A DNA stretch of 64,000 nt from Parvularcula sp. GTDB lineage: Bacteria > Pseudomonadota > Alphaproteobacteria > Caulobacterales > Parvularculaceae. Shown piece by piece: positions 1 through 8,738 of the stretch. Made by a program: the position numbers and the translations under genes. Positions within the stretch are counted from its first letter, which is position 1; every line of letters starts with the position of its first letter. The DNA lies in assembly GCA_002704915.1 (NCBI GenBank), contig PAIP01000033.1, forward strand, positions 26,323-90,322, in the 5' to 3' direction. The notes below the pieces were generated by a model. The model saw nothing but the letters and a program-made list of their open reading frames with translations. It did not search any database and had not been told where the DNA came from.

Positions 1-125
1 GCGGCAATGCGAAAATGGTTGTTTTCGAGGAAGCCGGACATATGGCGCCCTATGAAGCCCCTCAGTCCGTAAATGCTGCGCTTTCGGAGTGGTTTTCAGG
101 AATGTCAGTGGGGGGCGGTCGTTGA
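1..125 (+). CDS. Alpha/beta-hydrolase, C-terminal fragment (cut by window edge)
   Basis: About 40 codons, open from the window edge, end at a TGA (123-125). The tail contains EAGHMAPYEAP, the region of the catalytic histidine in alpha/beta-hydrolase fold enzymes, followed by a V-N-x-x-L-x-x-W-F helix that usually closes such proteins. Nothing of the nucleophile elbow or the acid residue is visible, so the substrate cannot be inferred. It lies 58 bp upstream of a MarR regulator on the same strand and could be the last gene of a preceding aromatic-degradation operon. Confidence 0.7.
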   Translation, partial: GNAKMVVFEEAGHMAPYEAPQSVNAALSEWFSGMSVGGGR

Positions 126-183
126 GGGCGGCAATCGGAGCTGTTAGGGTTTCGGCACTGGCCGGCAAGCCGGGGGAAGCGAC

Positions 184-660
184 ATGTCTGTCATCAGCGT
201 AGAGAACAAGCCGGTTCTGCAGCTTCTCGATGATCGGTCCCCGGACGTTCGCACGGAATTTTTGAACAATCTCGCCGGCTATCGTCTGCGCCAGGTCTCC
301 AACGCCTTCATGTCGGATTTCGCCGCCGCCATGACCGGCACCGGCATGCGGCCTGTTCAGGTTTCTATTCTGTCTGTCGTCGACGAGAATCCCGGCGTGC
401 GCCAGGGCGAAATCGGGCGGGCGCTTGGGGTCGCGCGCGCCAATATGGCGCCGCTGATGGCCGAACTGGAGGGCATGAAGCTCCTTGAGCGTATCCCGGA
501 TGAAGCCGACCGCCGGGCCGTTTCGGTGTTTCTCACAAAATCGGGGCAGGCAATGCTCAAGAATTGCAAGGCGCGCATTCGCGCGCATGAGCACCGGACC
601 CTGGGCAGATTGACGGAAAGCGAGCGCAAAACATTGCTGCGCCTGCTGAACAAGATATAA
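184..660 (+). CDS. MarR-family transcriptional regulator
   Basis: A 158-residue protein with the winged-helix layout of MarR regulators: a helical N-terminus (about 25-55), the recognition region with QGEIGRALGVARANMAPLMAELE (about 74-96, in part), then a wing with the D-E-A-D-R-R-A-V segment near residue 107 that matches the conserved DxRxxx wing of the family, and a C-terminal dimerisation helix. A GGGGAAG ribosome site precedes ATG 184. It is 30 bp upstream of an aromatic-acid type MFS transporter and a GST gene on the same strand, so it probably represses that small operon and releases DNA on binding a phenolic ligand. The ligand itself is not deducible. Confidence 0.85.
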   Translation: MSVISVENKPVLQLLDDRSPDVRTEFLNNLAGYRLRQVSNAFMSDFAAAMTGTGMRPVQVSILSVVDENPGVRQGEIGRALGVARANMAPLMAELEGMKLLERIPDEADRRAVSVFLTKSGQAMLKNCKARIRAHEHRTLGRLTESERKTLLRLLNKI

Positions 661-690
661 CTGTAAAAAAGTCTCACAGGGATGAAATCG

Positions 691-2013
691 ATGAGCTCAA
701 AAGACCCGCGCGAGATTCTCGCGAACTCGCCCATGGGAACCTTTCAGGTGATCGCCGTGGGCATGTGCGTGCTCCTCAATGCCCTTGACGGCTTTGACGT
801 GCTCTCCATTAGTTTCGCCGCGCCGGGCATCGCCAGCGAGTGGGGTGTCGACCGCGCCGCGCTCGGCATTGTCCTTTCCATGGAGCTGATCGGCATGGCC
901 GTCGGATCGGTGGTGATCGGCAGCGTCGCCGATGTGATCGGGCGCCGACCCACGATCCTGATCTGCCTTACGGCCATGGCTATCGGCATGGGTCTCGCTG
1001 CAACTGCGAACGGGATTGAAATCCTGTCCGTCTATCGCTTCGCCACCGGGCTCGGCATAGGCGGCGTTCTGGCGGCCACAAACGCCATGGTCGCCGAATA
1101 CGCCAACGCCAAACGAAAAAGTCTCGCCGTAACGACAATGGCGGCCGGTTATCCCATCGGCGCGATTATCGGCGGAACCATCGCCTCCATGTTGCTGGCT
1201 TATTACGACTGGCGGGCCGTGTTTATTTTCGGCGCTGTCATGACGGTGATTTTCATCCCGCTCATCTGGTACTTCCTCCCGGAGTCGATTGAATTTCTGT
1301 CTCAGAAGAGACCTGCCGGCGCGCTTGAAAAGATCAATTCGACGCTGAAGCGCATGGGGCATGAAACCGTCTCCGAGATGCCGGTTGTCGTGGAGGAGCC
1401 GAAGAAAATCGGCGTGGGCCGTCTGTTCGGTCCGGAGCTGGCGCGGACAACGACAATCCTCACCTTCGCCTATTTCGCGCATATCATGACCTTCTATTTC
1501 TATTTGAAATGGATTCCGAAAATCGTCGTCGATCTTGGTTTCGAGCCGTCGCTCGCCGGCAGCGTTCTGGTCTGGGCCAATGTGGGCGGAGCGAGCGGGG
1601 CCATCTTGCTTGGTCTTCTCGCCATGAAATACGGAATCCGCGCGCTGGTGATCGGCGCCATGCTTGTTGGCGGGGCCATGGTGACCTTGTTTGGCCAGGC
1701 GCCCTCAGACCTCGCCAAGCTGTCCGTCATCGCCTGTGTGGCCGGCTTCTTCACCAATGCCGCGATTGTCGGCCTCTATGCGATTTTCGCTCATTCCTTC
1801 CCGACGGAAGTGCGCGCCGGCGGCACCGGCTTTGTGATTGGCGTCGGCCGCGGCGGCGCGGCCCTGGGGCCGGTGATTGCGGGCTTCCTGTTCGAAAGCG
1901 GCTATGGCCTTTCCATGGTCGCGGTTTTCATGGCGATGGGCTCCATATGTGCTGCGCTGGCGTTGGTGCTGCTTGGGCGCCCTCGTAATTCCGCCGCTCA
2001 GCCTGCGGAGTAA
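691..2013 (+). CDS. MFS transporter, aromatic acid/H+ symporter (AAHS)-like
   Basis: A 440-residue polytopic protein with twelve likely membrane segments. The first half has the AAHS-type start GFDVLSISFAAP in helix 1, in which an acidic residue follows the G-F, and the MFS loop 2-3 motif as GSVADVIGRRPT. In PcaK/VanK-type transporters this helix 1 aspartate is needed for proton-coupled uptake of aromatic acids across the inner membrane. ATG 691 is preferred over ATG 682 because the CAGGGA ribosome site sits 8 nt before 691 but directly abuts 682. It lies between a MarR regulator and a Nu-class GST, which suggests uptake of a lignin-derived aromatic acid. The exact substrate is unknown. Confidence 0.85.
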   Translation: MSSKDPREILANSPMGTFQVIAVGMCVLLNALDGFDVLSISFAAPGIASEWGVDRAALGIVLSMELIGMAVGSVVIGSVADVIGRRPTILICLTAMAIGMGLAATANGIEILSVYRFATGLGIGGVLAATNAMVAEYANAKRKSLAVTTMAAGYPIGAIIGGTIASMLLAYYDWRAVFIFGAVMTVIFIPLIWYFLPESIEFLSQKRPAGALEKINSTLKRMGHETVSEMPVVVEEPKKIGVGRLFGPELARTTTILTFAYFAHIMTFYFYLKWIPKIVVDLGFEPSLAGSVLVWANVGGASGAILLGLLAMKYGIRALVIGAMLVGGAMVTLFGQAPSDLAKLSVIACVAGFFTNAAIVGLYAIFAHSFPTEVRAGGTGFVIGVGRGGAALGPVIAGFLFESGYGLSMVAVFMAMGSICAALALVLLGRPRNSAAQPAE

Positions 2014-2045
2014 AACCGCCTCTAAAAGCCACGGAGCCCCCGTGC

Positions 2046-2699
2046 ATGACGATCGATCTGCATATGTGGCCGACCGGAAACGGCTACAAAATCCTCATCA
2101 TGCTTGAGGAGTGCGATCTCGATTATAAAATCAAATGGGTGAATATCTTTGAGGGCGATCAGTTCAAGAAAGATTTCCTCAAGATTTCGCCAAACAACAA
2201 GATGCCGGCGATCGTCGATCATGATGCGGCCGACGGCAAGCCGCTGTCGATTTTTGAATCCGGCGCCATTCTGCAATATCTGGGGCGCAAGACCGGCAAG
2301 TTCTATCCGGAAGAGGAGCGCCGTCGCGCCGAGACGGATCAATGGCTGTTCTGGCAGGTGGGCGGTCTCGGTCCCATGGCCGGCCAGGCGCATCATTTCG
2401 TGCATTATGCGGAAAATAAAATTCCTTATGCTGTTGAGCGATTTTCAAAGGAAACGAACCGTCTCTACGGGGTCATGAACAAGCGGCTGCAAGCCTATGA
2501 CTTCCTTGCGGGCGATTATTCCATTGCGGATATGGCGGCGTTCCCGTGGGTGCGCCGTTATGCGTGGCAGGGCGTTGACATTGACCACTATCCAAATGTC
2601 AAAAGCTGGTATGCCCGCATTGAGGAGCGCCCGGCTGTGCAACGCGCGCTCGCCATCGGCGCGGAGAAAATGCCGCCAGTCGAGTCTGCAAAAGATTAA
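2046..2699 (+). CDS. Nu-class glutathione S-transferase (YfcG/YghU type)
   Basis: A 217-residue cytosolic GST. The N-terminal thioredoxin-like domain (1-85) has the Nu-class glutathione site T10-G-N12 and SPNNKMPAIVD around residues 48-58 with the cis-proline at P54, followed by FESGAILQYL, which binds the glutathione gamma-glutamyl part. The alpha-helical C-terminal domain ends near 205. In Novosphingobium aromaticivorans a Nu-class GST (NaGSTNu) acts as the glutathione lyase that frees the ketone from the glutathione conjugate made by beta-etherases. With a beta-etherase-like GST pair 10 kb away, the same role is plausible here (inference). It is downstream of the MFS gene by 32 bp and likely co-transcribed. 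Confidence 0.88.
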   Translation: MTIDLHMWPTGNGYKILIMLEECDLDYKIKWVNIFEGDQFKKDFLKISPNNKMPAIVDHDAADGKPLSIFESGAILQYLGRKTGKFYPEEERRRAETDQWLFWQVGGLGPMAGQAHHFVHYAENKIPYAVERFSKETNRLYGVMNKRLQAYDFLAGDYSIADMAAFPWVRRYAWQGVDIDHYPNVKSWYARIEERPAVQRALAIGAEKMPPVESAKD

Positions 2700-2709
2700 G
2701 CTTCGCGCG

Positions 2710-3198
2710 CTAGTCGTGAATGCGCCGCAGATAGTCGATCAGCGTGCGGGTTTCCTGTTTTGTAAAACGGCTTTTCAACCATTCTTCGTGTTCGCGCACT
2801 GCTTCTTTCGCTTCCTTCAGAACCTTTTGTCCTGTGGGCGTCAGTTTCAACGTTTGCTTTCGGCCGTCGCTGGCGGATTGACCGCGGCGCAACAGGCGCC
2901 GGCCTTCGAGACGATTGATGATGGCCATGACCGTTGCGCGATCCATCCGCAGCCGCTTGGCGAGATCGGTCTGCGCAATTCCCGGATGATCGTCCACCAG
3001 CCACAAAACCGACACTTGCTTTTGCGTCATGTCCAGTTCGGAAAACGTGTCCATGAAATGGCGGTAGACAGCCGTATAGGCGAGGCGAATATGGAACCCG
3101 ACAATATCGTCGATTTCGCCGATATCGGCTGTTTCGCCCTCTTGATGTTGATCAATTACGGACTGCGCTTTTTTCTTATTCTGATTGCGTTTTGTCAC
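2710..3198 (-). CDS. MarR-family transcriptional regulator
   Basis: A 162-residue winged-helix regulator; the recognition helix region reads QTDLAKRLRMDRATVMAIIN and the wing has the S-A-S-D-G-R-K-Q version of the family DxRxxx motif. I choose GTG 3198 because an AGGGACAGGGG stretch precedes it; an ATG at 3231 and one at 3279 are in frame, but the first lacks a ribosome site and the second would run into the divergent dioxygenase gene. It is divergent from the lignostilbene dioxygenase gene with 59 bp between starts, so it most likely controls that gene and itself. It ends 10 bp from the convergent GST gene. Confidence 0.85.
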   Translation of the reverse strand: MTKRNQNKKKAQSVIDQHQEGETADIGEIDDIVGFHIRLAYTAVYRHFMDTFSELDMTQKQVSVLWLVDDHPGIAQTDLAKRLRMDRATVMAIINRLEGRRLLRRGQSASDGRKQTLKLTPTGQKVLKEAKEAVREHEEWLKSRFTKQETRTLIDYLRRIHD

Positions 3199-3209
3199 GC
3201 CCCTGTCCC

Positions 3210-3238
3210 TTGGCTCCCTGAGGGCTACCATATACAAT
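3210..3238 (+). promoter_or_regulatory. Putative sigma70-type promoter of the lignostilbene dioxygenase gene
   Basis: TTGGCT and TACAAT are 17 bp apart, about 20 bp before ATG 3258, in the short gap between the divergent MarR gene and the dioxygenase gene. An AGGAG ribosome site follows at 3247-3251. The leader would be only about 13 nt. No statistics were possible, so this is a pattern match only. Confidence 0.35.
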
Positions 3239-3257
3239 TCTGATACAGGAGAAAGCC

Positions 3258-4724
3258 ATGGTTCACTTCCCCGATACAATGAGTTTTACTGGCTTCAACA
3301 CCCCTTCGCGGGTGGAAGCGGATATATACGATCTGGATGTTGAGGGGGAAGTCCCCAAGGGAATGCATGGGGCGTTTTATCGCGTTCAGCCTGATCCGCA
3401 GTTTCCCCCGCTGCTCGGCGATGACATCGCCTTTAACGGCGATGGAATGATCACGCAGTTTCGCTTCTCTGACGGAAAAGTCAGCTTTCGCCAACGCTGG
3501 GCGAAAACCGACAAATGGAACCTCGAAAACCAAGCCGGCAAGGCGCTTTTCGGCGCCTATCGCAATCCGCTCACCGACGATCCGTCCGTAAAAGGACAGA
3601 TTCGCGGCACGGCGAACACCAATGCCTGGATCCATGGCGGAAAGTTGTACGCCCTGAAGGAGGATTCGCCGGCATTGGTGATGGACCCGGTAACGCTGGA
3701 GACGGATGGCTACACCAAGTTCGGCGGCATGACGGGCGAGACTTTTACCGCACATCCGAAGATCGATCCCAAAACAGGGAACATGGCGGCGTTCGGCTAT
3801 GCCTCTAAGGGGGTCTTGACCCTCGATATGACCTATTACGAGATCGGACCAGACGGGAAGCTTCTCTATGAAATCTGGTTCGAAAATCCTTATTACGCGA
3901 TGATGCACGATTTCGCGATTACGGAGGATTACGCGCTGTTTCACGTGGTGCCGTCCACATCGAATTGGGAACGCCTTGAAAAGGGGCTGCCGCATTTCGG
4001 TTTCGATACGACCATGCCGGTTTATTTCGGCGTTCTGCCCCGGCGCAAAGACGCGACCAAAGACGATATTCGCTGGTTCAAGACCGATAACTGCTTCGCC
4101 AGCCATGTGATGAACGCCTATCAGGAAGGCGACCGGATTCACTTTGATACGCCGCAGGCGAAGAACAACATGTTCCCGTTCTTCCCGGACGTGCATGGGG
4201 CGCCGTTCAACCCTGTGGAGGCGTCAAGCTATTTGACGCGCTGGACCGTCAACATGTCGTCGAACTCGGAAGAGTTCGAGAGCCAGAAGAAGCTGACCGA
4301 CATGTTCGGAGAGTTCCCGCGCATCGACGACCGCTTCACCGGCAAGAAATACCGCCATGGCTGGATGCTGGTCGTGGACATGGAGCAGCCTTGCGAGCTC
4401 AAGGGCGGCAGCGCCGGCGGCTTTCTGATGAACACGCTCGGCAAAGTGGATCACGAAACCGGCGAGGAGCAGAAATGGTGGGCGGGGCCCGTCTCTACGC
4501 TGCAGGAACCCTGTTTCATTCCGCGCTCGAAGGACGCGCCGGAAGGCGACGGCTGGATCGTCATGGTCTGCAACCGGCTCGAAGAGCATCGCAGCGATCT
4601 CCTCGTTTTCGATGCGCTCGACATCAAGAAAGGCCCTATCGCCACCGTGAAAATTCCGATCCGTCTTCGCTTCGGCCTGCATGGCAATTGGGCGGACGCC
4701 GACGACATCGGCATGGCGGCGTGA
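3258..4724 (+). CDS. Lignostilbene-alpha,beta-dioxygenase (carotenoid cleavage oxygenase family)
   Basis: A 488-residue seven-bladed beta-propeller non-haem iron dioxygenase that would split the central double bond of lignostilbene-type stilbenes to two aromatic aldehydes. Four iron-ligand histidines are present in the contexts [23 protein letters not shown] and GLHGNW. The three residues shown to matter in the Sphingomonas LsdA enzyme, Phe59, Tyr101 and Lys134 (the last two bind the 4'-hydroxyl), fall at exactly those numbers here. This argues strongly for a 4-hydroxystilbene rather than a carotenoid substrate. Start has an AGGAG 6 nt upstream. Its TGA overlaps the ATG of the next gene (ATGA), so a DUF3237 protein is translationally coupled. 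A divergent MarR gene likely regulates it. Confidence 0.93.
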   Translation: MVHFPDTMSFTGFNTPSRVEADIYDLDVEGEVPKGMHGAFYRVQPDPQFPPLLGDDIAFNGDGMITQFRFSDGKVSFRQRWAKTDKWNLENQAGKALFGAYRNPLTDDPSVKGQIRGTANTNAWIHGGKLYALKEDSPALVMDPVTLETDGYTKFGGMTGETFTAHPKIDPKTGNMAAFGYASKGVLTLDMTYYEIGPDGKLLYEIWFENPYYAMMHDFAITEDYALFHVVPSTSNWERLEKGLPHFGFDTTMPVYFGVLPRRKDATKDDIRWFKTDNCFASHVMNAYQEGDRIHFDTPQAKNNMFPFFPDVHGAPFNPVEASSYLTRWTVNMSSNSEEFESQKKLTDMFGEFPRIDDRFTGKKYRHGWMLVVDMEQPCELKGGSAGGFLMNTLGKVDHETGEEQKWWAGPVSTLQEPCFIPRSKDAPEGDGWIVMVCNRLEEHRSDLLVFDALDIKKGPIATVKIPIRLRFGLHGNWADADDIGMAA

Positions 4725-5182
4725 TGATTAAACCGGAACTTGAATTCGTCTATGAGGCCGGTGGCGATCTGGGGGAGCCGATCCCGATCGGCGATACGCC
4801 CGATGGAACGCGCCGCATCATTCCGATTTTTTCGGGCCCCGTCGAGGGCCCGAAGATCAAAGGCGAACTTCTCGGCAACGCAGCCGACTGGCAATTGACC
4901 CGGCATGACGGCGTCACCGTCGCCGACGCCATCTACGCCATGAAGACCGATGACGGCGTCGTTATTCAGATCCGCAATCGCGGTCTGCGCCACGGACCGC
5001 CGGAGGTGATGAAACGCCTCATGTCAGGCGAAGAGGTGGACCCGGCGGAATATTATTTCCGCACGATCCCGGAGTTCATTGCGCCAACTGGCAAATATGA
5101 CTGGCTCAACAAGTCGGTCTTTATTTGCGCCGGCGCGCGGTACAAGCTTGGCATCAAGCTGTGGGTGTGGCGCGTGGTCTAA
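4724..5182 (+). CDS. DUF3237 family protein coupled to lignostilbene dioxygenase
   Basis: A 152-residue soluble protein without signal peptide. I recognise the DUF3237 pattern: an N-terminal strand with LEFVYEAGGDLGEPIPIG, then GTRRIIPIFSGPVEGPKIKG, a central D-G-V-T region and an YYFRTIPEF segment before a short conserved tail ending in WVWRVV. The family is a small beta-barrel with largely unassigned function. Its ATG overlaps the stop of the dioxygenase gene by one base, so the two are made together, which suggests it acts just before or after stilbene cleavage. I do not assign a reaction. It converges with an SDR gene with a 2 bp gap. Confidence 0.8.
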   Translation: MIKPELEFVYEAGGDLGEPIPIGDTPDGTRRIIPIFSGPVEGPKIKGELLGNAADWQLTRHDGVTVADAIYAMKTDDGVVIQIRNRGLRHGPPEVMKRLMSGEEVDPAEYYFRTIPEFIAPTGKYDWLNKSVFICAGARYKLGIKLWVWRVV

Positions 5183-5184
5183 GG

Positions 5185-5943
5185 CTAAAGTTTTGTGATG
5201 GCGTTTCCGCCATCAACGAACATGGCCGATCCCGTTACGAAGCTCGCTTCATCCGAGGCGAGGAACAAAGCGCTTCTGGCGATTTCTTCAGGTTCGGCCA
5301 TGCGTTTCAGGGCATGGAGAGATGCAATCATCTCGGCGGCGTCCGGATCGTCCGAGAAATCCCCTGCCATATCGGTCCGTGTGCCCCCAGGCAAGAGTGC
5401 GTTGACGCGGATGTTTTGAGCGCCGTATTCCGCCGCCAGACACTGCGCCATCCCGATCAATCCGGCTTTGCTGGCGGCGTAAGCGGTCATGCCCGGCAAA
5501 CCCACGCCATGCCCGACAAAGCTTGATGTGAATATGATGGAGCCGCCTTGTGAAAGCATGAGCGGTATCTGACGCCGTGCGCAGAAAAAGGCGCCGGTAA
5601 GATTGGTCTCTATGGTTTCGCGCCAGACTTCCGGGGTGATCGATGTGCTGTTCGGTTCCATGCGGAGTATGCCTGCATTGTTAAAGGCAATGTCGAGGCG
5701 GCCAAAATAACGTATCGCCGTCTCAGCGAGTTCTTCGCCAAAACCGGAGTCGCAGACGTCGCCGCAGACCGCGGCGGCCGTTCCACCCATGGCGGTTATT
5801 TCGTCCACAAGGTCGTCGAGCAGGAGTTTTCTGCGCGCACCGAGAACGAGCGCTGCGCCTTCCCTCGCAAACAACCGCGCGGTTGCCGCTCCGATACCGG
5901 AACTGGCGCCGGTAATAATCGCTGTTTTGCCTTTAAGCCGCAT
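5185..5943 (-). CDS. Short-chain dehydrogenase/reductase (classical SDR)
   Basis: A 252-residue cytosolic oxidoreductase. It has the nucleotide-binding GASSGIGAATARLF motif near the start, NNAG in the middle, catalytic serine in FTSSFVG, the Y-x-x-x-K pair in YAASKAG, and the classical C-terminus FVTGSAMFVDGG. After strand 2 the residue run is LGARR, without an acidic residue, which favours NADP(H). ATG 5943 (MRLKGKTAI) is chosen because it places the Rossmann motif at the normal distance; longer starts add 58 unlike residues. It is the last gene of the ALDH-ligW-MFS-SDR series on this strand. The substrate is unknown. Confidence 0.85.
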   Translation of the reverse strand: MRLKGKTAIITGASSGIGAATARLFAREGAALVLGARRKLLLDDLVDEITAMGGTAAAVCGDVCDSGFGEELAETAIRYFGRLDIAFNNAGILRMEPNSTSITPEVWRETIETNLTGAFFCARRQIPLMLSQGGSIIFTSSFVGHGVGLPGMTAYAASKAGLIGMAQCLAAEYGAQNIRVNALLPGGTRTDMAGDFSDDPDAAEMIASLHALKRMAEPEEIARSALFLASDEASFVTGSAMFVDGGNAITKL

Positions 5944-6025
5944 GAGTCGCCTCGCTTTGATCCGACAAAGAAAGGCTAGGAGCGCGGCTCTTGAGGCGAC
6001 ACCCGAAAATTGCGATCGATTTGGA

Positions 6026-7660
6026 TTAGTCGGCTTCGCCCGCCGCCCTTGCGCGTTCAAGCAATTGCGGCTCGTCTTTCGGGATGCGCCAGACAAGGAT
6101 CGCAAGTAAAGCGACAATGGCCGGCGCCACCCAGTAAACGCTCAAGATGGCGTCGCCGAGATTGCCTTCATTCACATCGCTGATCATGCCGACGGCGTAT
6201 GGCCCCATGCCCATCCCCGTGATGGTCATCATGAGGATATAATAACTCATGACTGCGCCGCGCATGCGCGGCAGGACAAGATCGAGAAGCGAGGCGTAAA
6301 TCGGCGGCAGCCACATGGTCAGGACTAATGAGTAGAAAACAAACCAGGTGAAAAAACCGCCGAGGGTCGGCGCCTTGTAAACTGCGAAGGCGAGAAACGG
6401 CGACACGCCCAGAGCGAACAGGGCGAGATACATGCGCCCGCCCTTGAACCGCTGGTTCATATAGTCGGACAGGGGGCCTGCGATTAGCGGGCCGACAATG
6501 CCGAGCAGGGTGATGAGGATGCTGAACTGAACGGCGATGGTTGTCTGCGAGCCTTCGAAATTCTGGATCGCATAGACCGCCGACCAGGACATGATGCCGT
6601 AATTGATAACCGATTGAAGTGCGGCGACAGCGATCAGCATGGCGACGGAAGGCTGTTTTATGATGACGGCGAAAGCCGGCCGGTCGCGAAGCGCGAGAGA
6701 CTGCATCCAGCAGATGACGATATAGGCGCCGACGCCTGTAATGGACCATTGAAGCGCATTGCCGGTGAGCTCCAGCCCGCCGAGCCGCAGCGCGGTCGGG
6801 TTCACCGGGCGAAGACTATTGGTCCAGTGGGTCAAAAAGATAGAAAGGGCGGTGATCGCGATCGCTGCACCGATATTGATGATCCAGATATTCGCCGGCG
6901 CTTTGCGGCGAACGAATTCGAACCACACAAAACCTGGCAGAATGCCCAGCAGCGTGTCGAGGCTGGCGCGAAAGGGCGCGGGGTCCGGTTTCGTGAGAAC
7001 GCCGTCCGAGGCGCCGCGCAAGGGCTCGGGCAGTTTCAACAGAAGAAAGCTGAGGAGAATGCCGGGCGATGCGGCGATCAGAAAGGCCGCCTGCCAGCCT
7101 TTAAGGCCAAGAGGGGCGTTGCCCTCCGCAAAGGCGCTTTCCCAGACGTCGGCGATGACGGCGCCGAGGCCGATGGCGCCGCCGAGGCCGAGCGCTACGG
7201 CGATCGCCATTGCGGCGCTCACCATGCCGCGCTGTTTTTTCGGAAAGAGATCGGAGAGCAGCGACATGCCTGCGGGCTGGGAACTCGCCTCGCCCACGCC
7301 CACGCCCAGCCGCGACAGGGCAAGCATGCCGAAACCGTTGGCGAAGCCGGCGAGGGCGGTCATGAGCGACCAGCCGAAGATGGAGATGCTCAAAAGCCTG
7401 GTGCGCACCCAGCCATCGGCAAGCCGGCCCAGGGGCAGGGAGAAGACGGAATAGAACAGTCCGAAGACGGCGCCGTAAAGCACGCCCATCTCCGCGTCGC
7501 CGATATTGAGATCCGCTTTGATGCGCGGCGCCAGGATCGCGAGAATCTGACGGTCCACCATGGACATGGCCGTCGTCATCACCACAAGGAAAAGCCCATA
7601 CCAGGCCATGGGCCCGCCGAGCTTTATTGGGCTCGCGCTCGCTTGGTCTTTCGCCGCCAT
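6026..7660 (-). CDS. MFS transporter (Spinster-like)
   Basis: A 544-residue membrane transporter with about twelve helices. The N-terminal half has MSMVDRQILAILAPRIKADL, typical of Spinster/MFS_1 proteins, and the loop 2-3 motif as LPLGRLADGWVRTRLL. An insertion of roughly 100 residues around positions 210-300 makes it longer than the usual 420-460, with two extra hydrophobic stretches. It follows ligW by 22 bp and precedes an SDR, so it probably imports the aromatic acid used by this operon or exports an intermediate. The direction of transport cannot be told from sequence. Confidence 0.82.
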   Translation of the reverse strand: MAAKDQASASPIKLGGPMAWYGLFLVVMTTAMSMVDRQILAILAPRIKADLNIGDAEMGVLYGAVFGLFYSVFSLPLGRLADGWVRTRLLSISIFGWSLMTALAGFANGFGMLALSRLGVGVGEASSQPAGMSLLSDLFPKKQRGMVSAAMAIAVALGLGGAIGLGAVIADVWESAFAEGNAPLGLKGWQAAFLIAASPGILLSFLLLKLPEPLRGASDGVLTKPDPAPFRASLDTLLGILPGFVWFEFVRRKAPANIWIINIGAAIAITALSIFLTHWTNSLRPVNPTALRLGGLELTGNALQWSITGVGAYIVICWMQSLALRDRPAFAVIIKQPSVAMLIAVAALQSVINYGIMSWSAVYAIQNFEGSQTTIAVQFSILITLLGIVGPLIAGPLSDYMNQRFKGGRMYLALFALGVSPFLAFAVYKAPTLGGFFTWFVFYSLVLTMWLPPIYASLLDLVLPRMRGAVMSYYILMMTITGMGMGPYAVGMISDVNEGNLGDAILSVYWVAPAIVALLAILVWRIPKDEPQLLERARAAGEAD

Positions 7661-7682
7661 GGTCCGCTTTTTCCTGTTCAGA

Positions 7683-8735
7683 TCATTTAAGGTTGAACGC
7701 GCGTTCCGCGTTCGTTTGCATCAGCTTTTTCTTTGTCTCGGGAGATATGTCGAGAAGGTCGTGCGTGCGCACCTCGTCCGCGACGAACTGATAGGGATAA
7801 TCCATCGCATACATGACCCTGTCTTCACCGAGAACGGATTGCGCGAATTTGATCGCCGGCTCCCACGCCATGCCGCTTGAGGTGACATAGATGTTCGACC
7901 GCATATATTCCGCGATGGTTTTCTTCAGCGGCTTCATGCGCTCATAGCGTTTCGACCGGACGCCCGCCTGATGCATGTAGTCGAGACGATAGAGCCAATA
8001 GGGCAGGGCCTCGCCCATATGGCCGACGATGATCTGCAAATTCGGATAGCGGTCGAAAATCCCGATGGTGATGAGGCGCAAAAGATGCATGCCCGTCTCG
8101 ACGCCGAAGCCGAAAATCGCGCCGTCAAGGCCCGCTTCCAGCATGGGATCGATCATCGAATCCGGCGGTGTTTGCGGATGGATGTAAAGCGGCTGACCGG
8201 TCGCTTCGAGCGCCTTGAAGATTGGGTCGAATTTGTTGTCGTCGAGATATTCCCCTTGCGTATGACTGTTCACCATGACGCCCTTGAACCCCATCTCGGC
8301 GCCGCGATGAATTTCCTTTGCGCTCCATTCGGGGTCTTGGGGAGCAATGCTGGTCATGCCGACAAAGCGTGTTGGATGCCGGGCCACGGCTTCCTGAAGA
8401 TAGTCATTGGCGCGCGACACCATGGGCTTTGCTTCGTCCGCCGGCAAAGGCTGAACGCCCGGCGAAGTGAGTGACAGGATCGCAATGTCGATCCCGGTCT
8501 CGTCCATGTGTTTCAGGCGCAGATTGTCGAGATCGAGCAGGCATTCCATGATATGGGTCGCCCGCTCCGACGGCGAGGTTGCGTAAAAACCCCAGAGCGA
8601 CACCATGCCCTTGTCGGCCGCGCCATCCTTGACCATGCGCAGATAGGCGTCGATTTGCTCGCGCGTCGCGAAGGCTTCTTCGGTGGCGATACGCAGATAA
8701 CCGCGATCGCCGCCCGTCTTCAGCTCATGAGTCAT
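7683..8735 (-). CDS. ligW: 5-carboxyvanillate decarboxylase
   Basis: A 350-residue amidohydrolase-superfamily, Mn-dependent, non-oxidative decarboxylase that turns 5-carboxyvanillate into vanillate. The N-terminus TGGDRGYLRIATEEAFATRE closely matches what I know of sphingomonad LigW. Active-site residues described for LigW can be placed: Glu19 in IATEEAF, Arg58 in SPSERAT, His186 in YIHPQTPP, His239 in VGHMGEALPYW and Asp312 in AMDYPYQ, the last three offset by two from published numbering. It starts 3 bp after the aldehyde dehydrogenase stop, so the two are one operon; the pair could convert a 5-formyl guaiacyl compound to vanillate. 2,6-dihydroxybenzoate decarboxylase is a related alternative. 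Confidence 0.88.
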   Translation of the reverse strand: MTHELKTGGDRGYLRIATEEAFATREQIDAYLRMVKDGAADKGMVSLWGFYATSPSERATHIMECLLDLDNLRLKHMDETGIDIAILSLTSPGVQPLPADEAKPMVSRANDYLQEAVARHPTRFVGMTSIAPQDPEWSAKEIHRGAEMGFKGVMVNSHTQGEYLDDNKFDPIFKALEATGQPLYIHPQTPPDSMIDPMLEAGLDGAIFGFGVETGMHLLRLITIGIFDRYPNLQIIVGHMGEALPYWLYRLDYMHQAGVRSKRYERMKPLKKTIAEYMRSNIYVTSSGMAWEPAIKFAQSVLGEDRVMYAMDYPYQFVADEVRTHDLLDISPETKKKLMQTNAERAFNLK

Positions 8736-8738
8736 GGA

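Noticed and set aside
3225..4196. 323-codon minus-strand frame within the lignostilbene dioxygenase gene
   Set aside because: Antisense to a gene with all four iron-binding histidines; no family resemblance.
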